From Phaffia rhodozyma (Eukaryota; Basidiomycota; Tremellomycetes; Cystofilobasidiales; Mrakiaceae): 64,000 nt of DNA. The notes below the pieces were generated by a model, which saw nothing but the letters and a program-made list of their open reading frames with translations, searched no databases and was not told the origin of the DNA. Positions 1 to 11,500 of this stretch are shown here, piece by piece (the stretch's first letter is position 1; every line of letters starts with the position of its first letter). Location of the stretch: contig JACGZH010000002.1 in NCBI GenBank assembly GCA_014706385.1, positions 2,294,001-2,358,000 on the forward strand. The letters run 5' to 3'. Position numbers and translations under genes: made by a program.

Positions 1-143
1 CGTCGAGAGTCCGAGTGGGAAGCAGCAGATCAGATACCTCAGACCCGTCAAGGTTTCTGAAAAGTTGGCGAGGACAAGGGTCGGTACTGGAAAGATGTAC
101 GGGGTCGAGAACGAGTTCTTCAGGCGGAGCGTTGGTGTTGCTA
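1..143 (-). CDS. Possible internal exon of a gene running off the left edge
   Basis: The minus strand is open here behind a good acceptor: a pyrimidine-rich run ending in CCATTAG, about positions 143-149. More than one frame stays open to the window edge, so neither frame nor product can be fixed, and no family is recognised. It lies downstream of the stop of the decapping-enzyme gene on the same strand. It could equally be 3' flanking sequence. Low confidence. Confidence 0.2.
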
Positions 144-316
144 ATGGAGAGAAGAGAGTGTGAAGACCGGAAGAGAAACTTAAAGATGATTTTTCTTGGT
201 GTTTCTGTGCCAACCTTTTGTCGACTCTTATTGATCTAGACGACTCGCAAAAGAAAGGGAAGAGACTAGAAAGAAGGGCGAGTGCGTTTCAATCAATCCA
301 GAACTAGACAAATGGT

Positions 317-1893
317 TCATTCATCTTGTAACGAAGGATCCTCCCATCCTCCGTGCTCCTTCATCGGCTTCCAGAGTCCATGCATTTCGCCTAGAGCGTA
401 GGTGAGCGTCATCTTATCAAAGATGTCGCCATCAATCTCCAACTGAAAGAGAGAGAACAGGCACGGGTAATCCCAATCAGGACAATGTTAACGCCCGTCT
501 TTAGCTCACCGACAAGAGCAAAATACTCACTAGACTGATGACATTGTCCAAAAGATGCGCTCGTTCCACCGACATGCCAAGAGCTCCGTTGTAAGATACA
601 TGCGTCACATGGACATGGAAGTGGTCTATGCGACATGGAGTGGATGAAAATTTTGTTTTTTAACATCCATATGATGCAAGGTAGAAAGAAAGTGTAAGGG
701 AAGAACGCACAGTAGCTAGGCTGATAATGTATAAAAAATCTAAGAGTCCCTCTCTCAACGTCCGGCCACTTTGCACGGATTTCCCGTTCAGCAGAGACTC
801 GCATCTCTCTTAGAAGTGGGAGATGTTGTGCTCGAAGAGACCGAAGCGAAGGAATAGGCTCCTTGGAGATCATGGTCAGATACAGGGTTGCCAGTGTCTT
901 GCGATCCCACCTATCAAACGGTTGATGGGTAGCACAACAACACAAGTTAGTAATGAGTAACGAATTGCACTGATCCGATCGTTCAATCGTGTTACAGAGA
1001 AGCGAAGACTGACTTGGCGTCAGGAAGTAATGTGAATCCTAGAGGAGCGGGTGAGGTATACACAACATCTTCCTGCTCAGATACTCCATTGAGAATGTTC
1101 CGAACCCACTGGGTTCGAGAAGCTGGAAAAGATTGAATGAAAGGAAGGGTGACCTTGTTGTACAACTCAGGTGTCTCCCTAACGAGATGTGTCTTTTGCT
1201 TGGAGTGCTGTAAGATCGCGCGAGGAGCCAGAGAACGAATGATTGTTGGTGACCCAACTTCTAAAAAATTCTCGAGAGAGCGAAAGGATGCCAATGTACT
1301 AACTTTCTTGATATGCACGTCCGTACAGGGCGAGATAATGGATACCTTGATGTCTGCCGGCCGGCTTTCGCCCAACCAGCCAGTCGACCAGTGATACTGC
1401 ATTTTGAATATGGAAGTTCAAAAAGTTACCATTGTGAGCTTCTGAGCGCCATCTTTCTTCTTATACTAAACGGGACGGTTGTAACGAATAGTACTGTGTG
1501 TGAGCGCGATATGTATTAACCTACGATATCATTCGCTCCGGTGATCGTCAGGTTTGATAGGTTAGCCAACAACTCGGTCGTGTGGGGGTCGTTGAGCTTT
1601 GCGTTGAACGCTCGTTTCTCAAGATTGAAGATAGCAGGTTGCTTCAGACTGCCATCTTTGTCTGGGATCTTTCCTAAGAGACAGAGGGTCTTTAATGCAG
1701 GGTCTAGAAGAAAGGAAATAAAGAGAAGAAGACATGTGTAAAGGCGCCAGTCAGTGCGATCTGCGAAAGATAGAACGACATGCATCAGGGACATACCGTC
1801 ATTAAGAATCCTCTCGAAATCAAACTGCTTGATCTGATCTAGCGTGATCTTGTGGGAAGGGATCGTGGCCTTATCGGAGTCGAGATCTTTCAT
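317..1893 (-). CDS. DCS1: Scavenger mRNA decapping enzyme (DcpS, HIT family)
   Basis: This enzyme hydrolyses the m7GpppN cap left after 3'-5' mRNA decay, in cytoplasm and nucleus. The histidine-triad motif HFHVHVTH is visible at about 600-630, followed by VSYNGALGMSVERAHLLD. Other DcpS signatures are LVRETPELY, LPFIQSFPASRTQWV and the C-terminal DIFDKMTLTYALGEMHGLW. The N-terminal dimer domain is recognised from IPDKDG and from DIKVSIISPCTDVHIKK. I place the start at 1893 (MKDLDSDK), because translation further upstream only gives a Phe/Leu repeat from a microsatellite. Several short introns interrupt it; one begins GTATGT directly after the LND codons near 1797. It is divergent from BUD23, with a 557-bp shared promoter. 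Family identity is firm; exact exon ends are inferred. Confidence 0.9.
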
Positions 1894-2450
1894 ACAAGAA
1901 GAAATATAAGGAGATAAAAGATGAAGAGAGAGAGAGGAGATGATGGTAGTAGAGATATTGCAAGAAAGGTGAGAGATCAAGCTGGCTGAAATAGATTCTA
2001 GGAACAGGAACAGGAACAGGAACAGGAACATAAACAGATATGAGGGGGTGCACGTGAAGGTAAGAATGTGGCGATATAAATGCTATGCGACTCTCACTCT
2101 GATCTCCTTTCTCACTATTCTCACTATTCAAGTATGGCTACCAGAGTCGGGAGCGATGACAGAGCGCACTATTATCTTCATTCGGATCATATGCTCTGAA
2201 GAGTGACGGCGTCGAGTTTATTAGACCGTGGACATGGGAGGTTAGGAAGGTGGAGGGACGCTCAAGCCTGATGTCAAAATGACACCGTTGTTCTATCGAT
2301 GCTCACACCAGGCTCAGGATGATAATTTCCCGGGTAATCTCTTTTCCTCCCAAAAAATGAAATGATACCTTTTGAACCGACCACCTCTCGACATTGCCGC
2401 CTTGTTTGCTGTTCTGTTGGCTTAGATACACACTCACACACTTGCACGTC
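1894..2450. promoter_or_regulatory. Divergent promoter between DCS1 and BUD23
   Basis: This intergenic region lies between two head-to-head genes. It holds five perfect GGAACA units (2001-2030) and one CACGTG E-box (2051-2056), then pyrimidine-rich sequence. No further gene is seen in it. Confidence 0.5.
2001..2030. repeat. GGAACA hexanucleotide microsatellite, five units
   Basis: Five perfect tandem GGAACA copies lie upstream of DCS1. On the minus strand they read as a Phe-Leu repeat behind an in-frame ATG at 2031. That could mimic an N-terminal extension of DCS1, but I judge it non-coding. Confidence 0.9.
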
Positions 2451-4005
2451 ATGTCCAGACCAGAACATATCAGTCCGCCAGAGATCGTTAGTAGAACCCT
2501 GTTGTCAATTCTCGTTGTGAACTCGATAGAGGGAAGCCAACAAGCTACTCTTGACTGACATTCAACCTTTCCTCTCTCTTCTGTTCTCTTTTATCATTAT
2601 TCAAAAGTACTATGGCGATATCGAGGCCACCAAGTATACCCAAAAGTATGTGTCTCTTGCTGTGTACCTCTTTTTCCTTCACAAATTGATCTGTCCGCCT
2701 TGTTTGCCACGCACCAGCACTCGAATCCAGACAATTCAAGCCTCGATGACGCACCGAGCTATCGAACTCCTTGCCCTTCCGGAAGGCTCTTCACCGTTAA
2801 TTCTTGATATCGGCTGTGGATCTGGTCTATCTGGCGAAATCTTGGACGAAAATGGCTTTGAATGGGTGGGAGTCGACGTGGCTCCTAGTATGCTTGGTAT
2901 GTTGTTTGGTTTCCTTGTTTATCTATACACTAATCGCATACGTACGCGCCTGGTCTTGGAAAGCTCACTAGACCGTATCGTGTCTTCTGCCGTATCTTGG
3001 AACTTTCTCCTCCTCCCTGATGATCACATAATCTGGCGAGTGATTTCAAGAGGTGGCCTTGGAGCGTGAAGTTCAAGGAGATTTGTTCTTACAAGATATT
3101 GGACAGGGTTTCGGATATCGTCCCGGATCTTTTGACGGTGCCATTAGGTTCGTCTTCGGTTCTGCTCATCTTCCTTTTCTTACACTATTTAGTTCAACAA
3201 CTCACTTCTTTCTCTCTTTTGGTATTTTCTTTGTATGCGCGCGCGTCTTCATCCTTTTGTTTATAAACCAACTCATCAAACAAATCCCTACAATCACTGG
3301 TAGTATATCTGTGTTACAGTGGCTCTTCAACGCAGACGCAACATGTCACAACCCTGCACAGCGTCTATCCAGGTTCTTCACCACGCTGCATTCCGCATTG
3401 TCTAGAGGCTCCAGAGCGGTTCTTCAGGTTTGTCCCTCCCCTCTCCTCGTTCGATTCGTCTGAAAGCCTGAGCATCACATTAAAGACTCACTCAATCTTC
3501 TCTCATCGTCAAAGTTTTATCCCGAATCCGATAATCAAGTCCACATGGCACTCTCCACAGCGATGAAATCTGGGTTCGGTGGTGGTCTCGTGATCGACTA
3601 CCCGAACTCGCGTAAAGCCAAAAAGTTTTATCTATGTCTTATCGTTGGCGGATCGCCTCTCCAAGCCGGAAATGGGCCTAGCGTACGGGTCGAGTTACCG
3701 AAAGGTCTTGAGGGCGAAGGCGACGATGGAGAAGGTGCGGTCAGGAACGAGAAGAGGAGAGAAAAAGGAAGGACAAAGAGAAGGAAAGGAAAGATGGTGG
3801 AGAATGATAGGATCAAAGGAACGAGAGAATGGACTATTAGGAAAAAGGAGGGAGACCGAAAGAAGGGAAAAGAACAGTCAGTTGGTTTATCTTTCAGATC
3901 TCTATCGGCCACTTTTTTAACAAGGTTTCTCCATCTCTCCTTTTCTTTCTTAGTGTACCGACCGACTCAAAATACACAGCACGAAAGCGAAAGATTCGAT
4001 TCTAG
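2451..4005 (+). CDS. BUD23: 18S rRNA (guanine-N7)-methyltransferase Bud23
   Basis: This SAM-dependent methyltransferase modifies a guanine of 18S rRNA during small-subunit biogenesis, together with Trm112. The start MSRPEHISPPE is typical of the family. The SAM-binding motif LDIGCGSGLSGEIL, then WVGVDVAPSML, lies near 2800-2900. Further on come DIGQGFGYRPGSFDGAI and SISVLQWLFNAD, and a C-terminal half with FGGGLVIDYPNSRKAKKFYL. The end is the family's basic tail REWTIRKKE, then KYTARKRKIRF, in a last exon starting near 3952 and stopping at 4003-4005. At least five introns interrupt it. The first two exons are short. The next intron (from GTATGTTG near 2898) uses an acceptor just before GTGGCCTTGG. 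The tail splice is the least certain junction. Confidence 0.92.
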
Positions 4006-4502
4006 AATATTTCCTTCTTGTTCTCTTCACATGTCTGCTTATTCCTCCTATTCATCACATATTCTGATCGCTTGTTTATCCTCTCCATTTGATCCCTTGC
4101 TACATAAACTACCCAACCTGCTTTTCTCATCTCAGGGTTCTTTGTTATCCTTCATTATCTCTCCTGGCTCTCTGGTTTTGTTTTCATGTCCCCTTTCGCT
4201 CTCTTTCGCAGTTGAACCCTGTCAACTTATACTCTAAACCCATCTCTTTGATCCGCCTTCTTTCCTTCCAAAACGACCCCTTGTTCTTCCTTCTCTTGAC
4301 CCTTCGTCTTTCCTGTTTTTCGTATATCATGATCCATGCTTATAATTGAATATACGTCCCTCTAATCATGTTTCGTCGTGCTTGGTAGAAACTATCATCA
4401 CTGAAGGGGTCATCGAATGTGACATCAGAGAAAGCATGCTATAAACGAACAAATCCGTCTCTTCACCAACGCCCAAAAACGGCTTCTCTAGGCGAGGAGT
4501 TC
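4006..4502. other. Convergent 3' region of BUD23 and MAK5
   Basis: About 500 bp lie between two converging stop codons. The sequence is C/T-rich on the plus strand with no conserved frame. I see only untranslated and terminator sequence. Confidence 0.5.
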
Positions 4503-7500
4503 TCATTCGGTAGAGTTGAGAACGACTGCTTTGCGCTTTTTGGATTTACCAGAAGCAGCGTCTGCCGAAGCTGTCGTCTTGGCCACACCCATCATTTTCT
4601 CGTGTTCTATTCGATAAAGCGGCAAATGGTGATCAGGCCAGGTCCAAGAGTGCAACAAGGGGAAGAGAAGTTGAAACACGAGGAAGGAGTGAAGAAAAGG
4701 GGTAGAAAGAGAGAACGTACGGTTTCCACTGATCAGATCATCAACGACCGACCGGGTTCCACTAGTGATATACCTTGAACTCAACCCTCTGACCTGGAGA
4801 GGTTCAGCCAAGATCGATCGAAGTTCTGCCTTGAGGCCTGCTACCTTTGGTGAGACTTTGGCTTTTCCGTTCTTTACTCCTCTTCGGACTCCTTCGTCGT
4901 CATCTTCCGATGGCCTATCAATGTGATCGTTTCCCATGAGTCCAAAATTCGAAAACACAGTGAAATTCCCGCCAGGAAAATAAAGGAGAGAGGAGGAGGA
5001 CGCACATTTGATCAGAGTCCAATTCAAGATCCATAGCCTCGGCCGCTTCCCTCATCCAATTCTTCTCGTGATTCTTTTTCTTGACGATATGCATAGCCTT
5101 TTCGATCTTGACGGCGACCATGATACGTTCTTTGAGCTGAGACAGAACAGAATGTTCAACGGGTAGTTCGGGTACCTCATCATCTATCGTATCGTCGATA
5201 TAAATCACAAAGTCATAAGTGATCAGATGTGGATAGATAGATAAACAAGACAGGGAAGACAAACCTCGTTTTAAACTTCTCATCAACTCTTTCTGCAACT
5301 TTTTCTCTTCGGGTCCGACCAACTGGAGACTGAAACCTTCTCTCTGCGCTCGAGCCGTTCGTCCACTTCGGTGGACGTACGTATCGGCCGTTCGAGGTAA
5401 CTGGTAGTGAATCACATGGTCTACTGACGGAATATCAAGTCCTCGAGCGGCGATGTCTGTGGCAAGAAGAATTCCATCTGGAGAGTTTTTAAATCTAAGA
5501 GCGAGATAACAAACTGGTCAGATCGAGATGCTAAAAATGAGCGTCATCAAACCAATTAGGAAGGAGACCTACCTATCCAGATTTCGGAGACGTTGCTTTT
5601 GCTGAAGTTGTGAATGAAGTGGGTACACAGGTAGCTGAAGGAGTTCGAAAAGAGGCATTGCTCGTCGGATTCCGTCTACACTTCCGAAAAAGATGAGGGA
5701 TCGACCCGGATATCTGAGGAGGAAGTAGTATAGGTAGAGATCCTACGTAGAAAAATTTCGAGAAAAGATTTAATATCAGCCAAAGGAGAGACCAGGAAAC
5801 AGGGGGACAAGGGAAATTGACCTTCTCTTCGTTTAGACAATTTATCTGGGATTCTTGCAAAGAAGCAACCACCCCATCTTCTGGAGACAAATCGATGATG
5901 GCCGGATCGGTATCTCGGAAATCCAACTTTTCAAACAGATCGTCCAAGGTGCTTCCGCCCTTCTTGCTTCTCCTTCTTCCCTGAAACTTTTTCAAATTTC
6001 TCTGAAGATCTTTGCTGAGTGTTGCAGAAAAGACAAACGTCTGAAGGTCTTCTCTTGTCCCACCTTGGCCGTCCTCTCTATCTTCTTCGACCTCTCCGAA
6101 ATCATCCTTCACCAACTCGACCACCGGTGCTTCCTCTTCTTCCTTCTTTCCTTTCTTTTGGTTCTTTCTCGATTTTTTCCCGGGCGAACTAGGCACAGGA
6201 ATGGTATTCGAAGAAGGGACGGATGAAGATGCAGGGGCGGCGGAACGATGTGTGAGGGCAAGAATTGATTCTAGCTCTTCGAAATGACCAGCCTCGATCA
6301 TTCGGTCTGCTTCATCAATCACGAGGAACCGGATTTTTCGTACGGCCTCCGCTAGGTTCTCGTCCTGATAAAGGTAGAGATCGATGAATGAGTTTTTTGA
6401 CATCAAGATTTGGGTCTTTCCTGTGCATTGCAAGATGGAAGGGATACGAATTTACCTCTCCGATCAAATCCCAAAGTCGACCGGGCGTAGCAACCAAGAT
6501 GTCCACTCCCCTCTCCCACACTCGTTTTTGTTTCTGAACAGCCATTCCACCGGTAATGGCTCCGACACTGACTCTCGGAGGTGCCTTTCTGCCCTGCTTG
6601 ATGGCTTCCTCTTCTTCCTTTTCGTTTTCTTCCTCCTGCTTATCTTCTTCAGCTTGCTGTTGCTTTCCTTTTCCCTTTCCTTTTGGTTGCGGCTTGCCCT
6701 TTTTCTTCTTGTTGTTTCCGTCAACCTTGGTCGGATCGAGGACCTGCTCGAGATGTTGACAAACCTGGATGGCCAACTCTCGCGTAGGGGCGAGTATTAG
6801 ACCCTTGAGCTCTCGTCTTCCACCCTCGGCAACGGCCAATTCTGTCCTGTTTGTATTCAGGCAGTATGACAAGATAGGAAGACCGTATGAAAGAGTCTTT
6901 CCGGATCCAGTCTCAGCTACACCGACTATATCTTTTTGAGAAAGTCCTTTGGGAAGAGCTGCGGCTTGGATGGGGGTAGGTGAAGTGTAGGATAAGTGGA
7001 GGAGGGATCGCTTGATGTGGGGGTGGAGCGCGAAGGGGGACCATGAAGGAAGTAGTTCGTCTAAGGTGTTATTTCGCGGGGATATAATAAGGTCAAATAA
7101 GGTTAGGAAAGAAAAAAGAGACGAGCGCGCATAGGAAGGAGGAGGGAAATAGAGGCAGGTCTTACCATCGAACAATTCTGAATGACATGCCCTCAAACGA
7201 AAGGGAACGAATGAGTATTTGGAGCAAGTACGGTCCATAAGACACAAAAGAAAACCAGACAAGACCAACCATCCATTTTTTCTTCAGTGGCCTTCGCGTC
7301 GATCTTTTCTTGTTCTCTCAAGACCAAGAGGTTTTGTTCTCTCTTCTCGGCCTTCAGCTTTGCGATTCTCTTCTTCTTCTCCTCGGCCTTGGCCTTCTTT
7401 TTAAGATCCTCCGCAGAAGGAGTCTTCTCTTCGAGTCCAGGAACAGTTAAGGTGGGCGCGTCGGTCTTTGAAGAAGACTCCTCTTTCTCGGCTTTGCTTT

Positions 7501-8055
7501 GGGTCTTGTCCACCATTGGTATAGACTGGGCCTCCGTCTCGACGTCAGAAGCAATTCCGTTCCAAGAATCAGCATCATCGATATCGTCGGTCTCCATATC
7601 CTCGGTGACAGCAACTTCTCCACCATCGGTGTTTTCTGTTGAAGAATCTACAGGTTGGATCGTCTGATACACGATCGCACGGCAAGAGATGTGAGAAACA
7701 AGAGAGTGAAGAGGAGGTCATTAACAACCGAGACATGATGCATACGCGAACGTCTTTGAGGTTCAAGTTTGTATTGATTGTGTGGTAGATGTATCACCCG
7801 GAGAATGCCCAGGATGGTCTGGTCGAAAGACAAACGACAAACCTTAAAGACCACCTTTTTTCCTCCACCCGGTAGCTCTTCATAGCAAACCTCTACGCCC
7901 TCAACCTCCTCAAGCTCGAGAACACCACCTTCCTGATCAAGCGCTCCGAACGACGCCTGGGTTGGCCTGGCTACCGGCTTCCAGTGAAGTTTATCCTGAG
8001 ACACAACCGTTCCTCCTGCGGCTATCCTTGCTCGTTTTGATTTAGAAGGAGCCAT
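4503..8055 (-). CDS. MAK5: DEAD-box ATP-dependent RNA helicase Mak5 (DDX24 family)
   Basis: This nucleolar helicase is needed for 60S ribosomal subunit assembly. Helicase motifs are visible in order: the Q-motif region [13 protein letters not shown], motif I AETGSGKT, Ia [10 protein letters not shown], Ib [30 protein letters not shown], then in domain 2 [10 protein letters not shown] and motif [13 protein letters not shown]. The N-terminus ([15 protein letters not shown], then LHWKPVA) and the acidic/Lys-rich insertions between Ia and Ib and between II and III are usual for Mak5/DDX24. The C-terminus is lysine-rich ([13 protein letters not shown]). Seven or more short introns split it. The start at 8055 is the only Met before the conserved N-terminus. 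It is divergent from a Zn2Cys6 regulator across a promoter holding the palindrome array. Confidence 0.93.
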
Positions 8056-8537
8056 GATAAGAGTTCTTGTAGCTTGTTTCTATCGCGGTCTGTGTGTATC
8101 TGTGTGTATGTGAGAAAGAAGAAGACCAAAAGAGAGCAAGGCGAAAGGAGAAATCAACCGGTTAATAATTTGAGTGGCCTCGGATTCTATGCGCTTGGGG
8201 TGAGTACCCAGATGTATGGGGTTGACGCCCATACATTTGGGTAAGGATTCCCATACGTTTGGGTAAAGATTCCCATACGATGGGGGACACCCCATGCGTT
8301 TGGGTAAACTGATCACACACTTGGGGTCAGAATGAGACAATTTGGTATTCAGTTGCGTCACGTGCCCACGCGTCCGGGCTTGACCCCATTCATCTGGGCT
8401 ATCAGCCCAAACGCTTGGGGACTTTGTTCTCAAACCATCCTCCTGTGTTTCAACTTCAGATGTAGACCGCTAACAACCACAAAGTCGAGCACGACAACGA
8501 CGAAGACGAGTCAAAATCAGGTAGAAGAGATTCCAAT
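8056..8537. promoter_or_regulatory. Divergent promoter between MAK5 and the Zn2Cys6 gene
   Basis: Its outstanding content is the palindrome array at 8186-8419. There is also a CACGTG E-box at about 8359-8364, next to a member of the array. No coding sequence is seen. Confidence 0.6.
8186..8419. repeat. Phased array of CCCA-N6-TGGG imperfect palindromes
   Basis: Full inverted-repeat units start at 8207, 8228, 8250, 8272 (N5 spacer), 8291, 8365, 8385 and 8406. Half-sites ending in TTGGG fit the same register at 8186 and 8312. Start-to-start steps are 21, 22, 22, 19, 21 and then, after a degenerate stretch, 20 and 21. That is close to two helical turns. Units 2 and 3 are near-identical over 22 bases (CCCATACRTTTGGGTAARGATT); the outer ones share mainly the CCCA and TGGG arms. 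It sits between two divergent genes, so a cluster of binding sites or a decayed minisatellite are the main readings. Confidence 0.85.
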
Positions 8538-11500
8538 ATGGAAAGTGTATCGAGCTCGAATAAGGGAACGAATTCTCATCAGTCAGTCTATACCGATTGC
8601 TCATCGCCGAGTTCCGGTTTAACTCACGTCATGCCTTCATGCTCGATTAGTGAACCCGTGTCGGCAATCGCCTCGCCAGAGAGGACGCCTCAGCAACACA
8701 TAAAGGCTAAAGAAGCCTGCCTGGCATGTAGGCAAACAAAGGTCTGTGACAAGCCTAAAGGCTTTGTCTTGTTCTCTGTTCTTCGCTGAGACGGAGGTGT
8801 GGATAGATGAGAGGTTCTCTACCGCAAGGACGATCATCCTTTAGACAAGAGGCTGATACATCCCGTTTCTGTGGTGACTCACGACTTGAAATCTTGGGTC
8901 TGATTCTTATACAAACAGGTGAAATGTAGACCAATCGATAAAGATCACGCTCCTCCAGACACTTGCTCCCGTTGTACGCGACTCAAGTACGAGTGTGTGT
9001 ATAACCAACAGAAGCGTGGACGGAAAGTCGGATCCAAACGAAAGTCTGTAATGATTCCCGTTATCTACGATTCAGCCATCTGCATTCTCTCCTTCCTTGT
9101 GCCCACATCCAAAGAGGCGTATCTTGTGTTCTGTACTGAGCTGACATGTTAGGACGTCCTTTGCTTGTTCAGAGTTTCTGCATTGAATACCGATGGGAGG
9201 AGTCCAATTATCAGCTCGAAATCATCTAAGACACCAAGCGCTCATGTCCGAGACAGCTCTTCCCCGTCCTCCTCCCCACCGCTTTCAAGTTCGAACACTT
9301 ATCCGGCCGTTAAACCAGATCCTATCTCGCCAGCTGGTCTTCCATCTTCTTCCATGTTTGACTCATCTCAGAGCTCTCGCGCTTACCCCCCACAGATAGA
9401 TCACTCCCGCTTTAACGCGTCTGGCTCTTCGTCCCTGCCTTCTTCGTACAACCTAGCATCCGCCTCGATGTATAACACACACACCCAGCCTCGCCATCTT
9501 CAGATCTCCTCCTCTTTTCTTTCTCCTGGTAATTTTCCGGTCAGTGGACCAGAAGGTTGCGCGGGATCATCGTCATCAGAGCCGCAAAACACCCAAACGA
9601 ATCCTTCTGGTTCAGGTCTAAATATGATTATCGATCGACCCCCTGCAGATGCGAGAGGAGCATACAATCACACCCATAATATATCTGGGTACCCACAATC
9701 ACAATCACATCCGCAATCACAACCACAGCTCGCCCTGTCTCCTTACCCCCAATCCGAACGACATCGGCATCTCCAACGGACACATCCATATCGACATTCA
9801 CAGCAGCATCAACCGCCGCCCATCGCTCCGTCGTATGGCCAAGCGCCTCAATCAATATCGTACCCGACTGATCGCCCAAACCCGTCTTACAATCCTGGTC
9901 CTCCCTCTTGGTTTGAAGATGCCGATGGACAAAACGTCAATCAGGCGGCCTATGGAATGATCGGGCCCTCTTTATCTTCCGTATCATTCGATAACGGAGC
10001 AGGTGGGGACGGATGGTCGCCATCCGCAGGTATCGAACCTAGCTACATACGTACCCAAATCCCATTCCAACCTTCATCTCAACAACCTTTCCCTTTTACA
10101 GACCGATCATCGAACCTGAACAGCAATAATAATGACCACGGTGACAACGACAACAGTCATAAAAACCACAACAGGAATAATCACACGAGTGAGAGAATGC
10201 CGGGCGCATCGTTACCTATAATGTCAATACCTGATCTCCCAGGAGACGGCCTTGGTTCCAGAGCATCTTCTCGAACATCCTCTATAACAGCTTATTCGCT
10301 TCTCTACAACAGTCCGGCGAACAAGGCCTCGAGAAGTACGTTTACCCCCGGTCTCGGAGAATCCAGTTCAAGTGGTGGAGTGGGGACGACGCCCGGGGCA
10401 AGAAGGACTGGAATGACAGGCTCGGCAGGATCGCCTGCTTCTAGTTCATCAGTTTCCAACAAGTCTAGTGCTAGAAGGACGGAAGGGAGAGGAGTTCTGA
10501 GTTTGGCGGAAATGTTGATTGAGAGAACGGATGGCGTACCGAAGCAGGAATCGGAAGAAGAGGAAAGTCAACAACAGGAATCTCAGTCATCACAGCAGCA
10601 ACACAATCAGGCTCAATTATCCCCTCAGCTGCACCAATCACAGAGGTGGACGGTAGAAGAAGAGTCAGCCTCTATGAGTAGTGGTGTTGGAACAGACGCG
10701 GGCACAGTTGTGGGCGCTGATAAAGAGGGGGCCAATGGAGAAAGAACACGACAGAAAGTCCAATTGGAACCTACTAAAAAGACGATAGGATGGGAAGACC
10801 CAGTGGGAGTCGGTCTGGTCTCGGTTGAGCAGGCTGTCATGATGTTTGAAACGTTAGTTCAATGTTCCGCTCGTCTTCATAAATCCCTCCCGATATCCGT
10901 CTGACGACCAGTGATCCTGGTTATTGCTTCTCTTTTTTTTTTGGCTCTATGTCCATGTCTCTAGATATCATGACTACATGAATGTTTTCATCGACCTCTT
11001 GTCAGTTTTTTTTCTTAATCTTGTCTCATGAGATAGTCGAACCCTATGTTGACTCCGTCAAATTCAATAACTCTCATTATCTAGAGATCCCGTTCTACAC
11101 ACTGCTAGCTTTACCCGTGAAACATCTCCCGTCCTGTTCTCGGCCGTGTTGACAGCGTCAGCCAAGTTTGTGCTTCCGGGCATATATCCAAAGTTGCTTG
11201 ATTTTACGAATAATATGCTCGGTCGATGTTTCGGTTTCGGGGTTCTTGAAATCGGATTCATTCAGGTATGTTTTTTCGTTCATCGAAACTGCTTTCAAGA
11301 TTCAAGAATCAAGGCTTGGCGGAGAAAGAGAGCGAAGAGAACATGAAACATCTAACTCCTTTGGTCATGGTGCATTTTCATTCAGGCTTTGAGTATCCTC
11401 TCATTCTGGAAACCGGCGACGGATAACAGTAGTTTTAGACGAGTAGGCTATGGTACGCGTTGTTTTACTCAGTCGTTACAACAAACTCCTTCGTCATTTC

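Noticed and set aside
1516..2031. Longer DCS1 N-terminus starting at 2031 with a Phe-Leu repeat
   Set aside because: The extension is translated from the GGAACA microsatellite and hydrophobic filler. Family N-termini match from MKDLDSDK at 1893, so the downstream start is preferred.
3545..4237. 230-codon plus-strand frame taken as one long last exon of BUD23
   Set aside because: The family tail is found only when an intron is removed and the frame moves to KYTARKRKIRF ending at 4005; the rest is read-through into 3' sequence.
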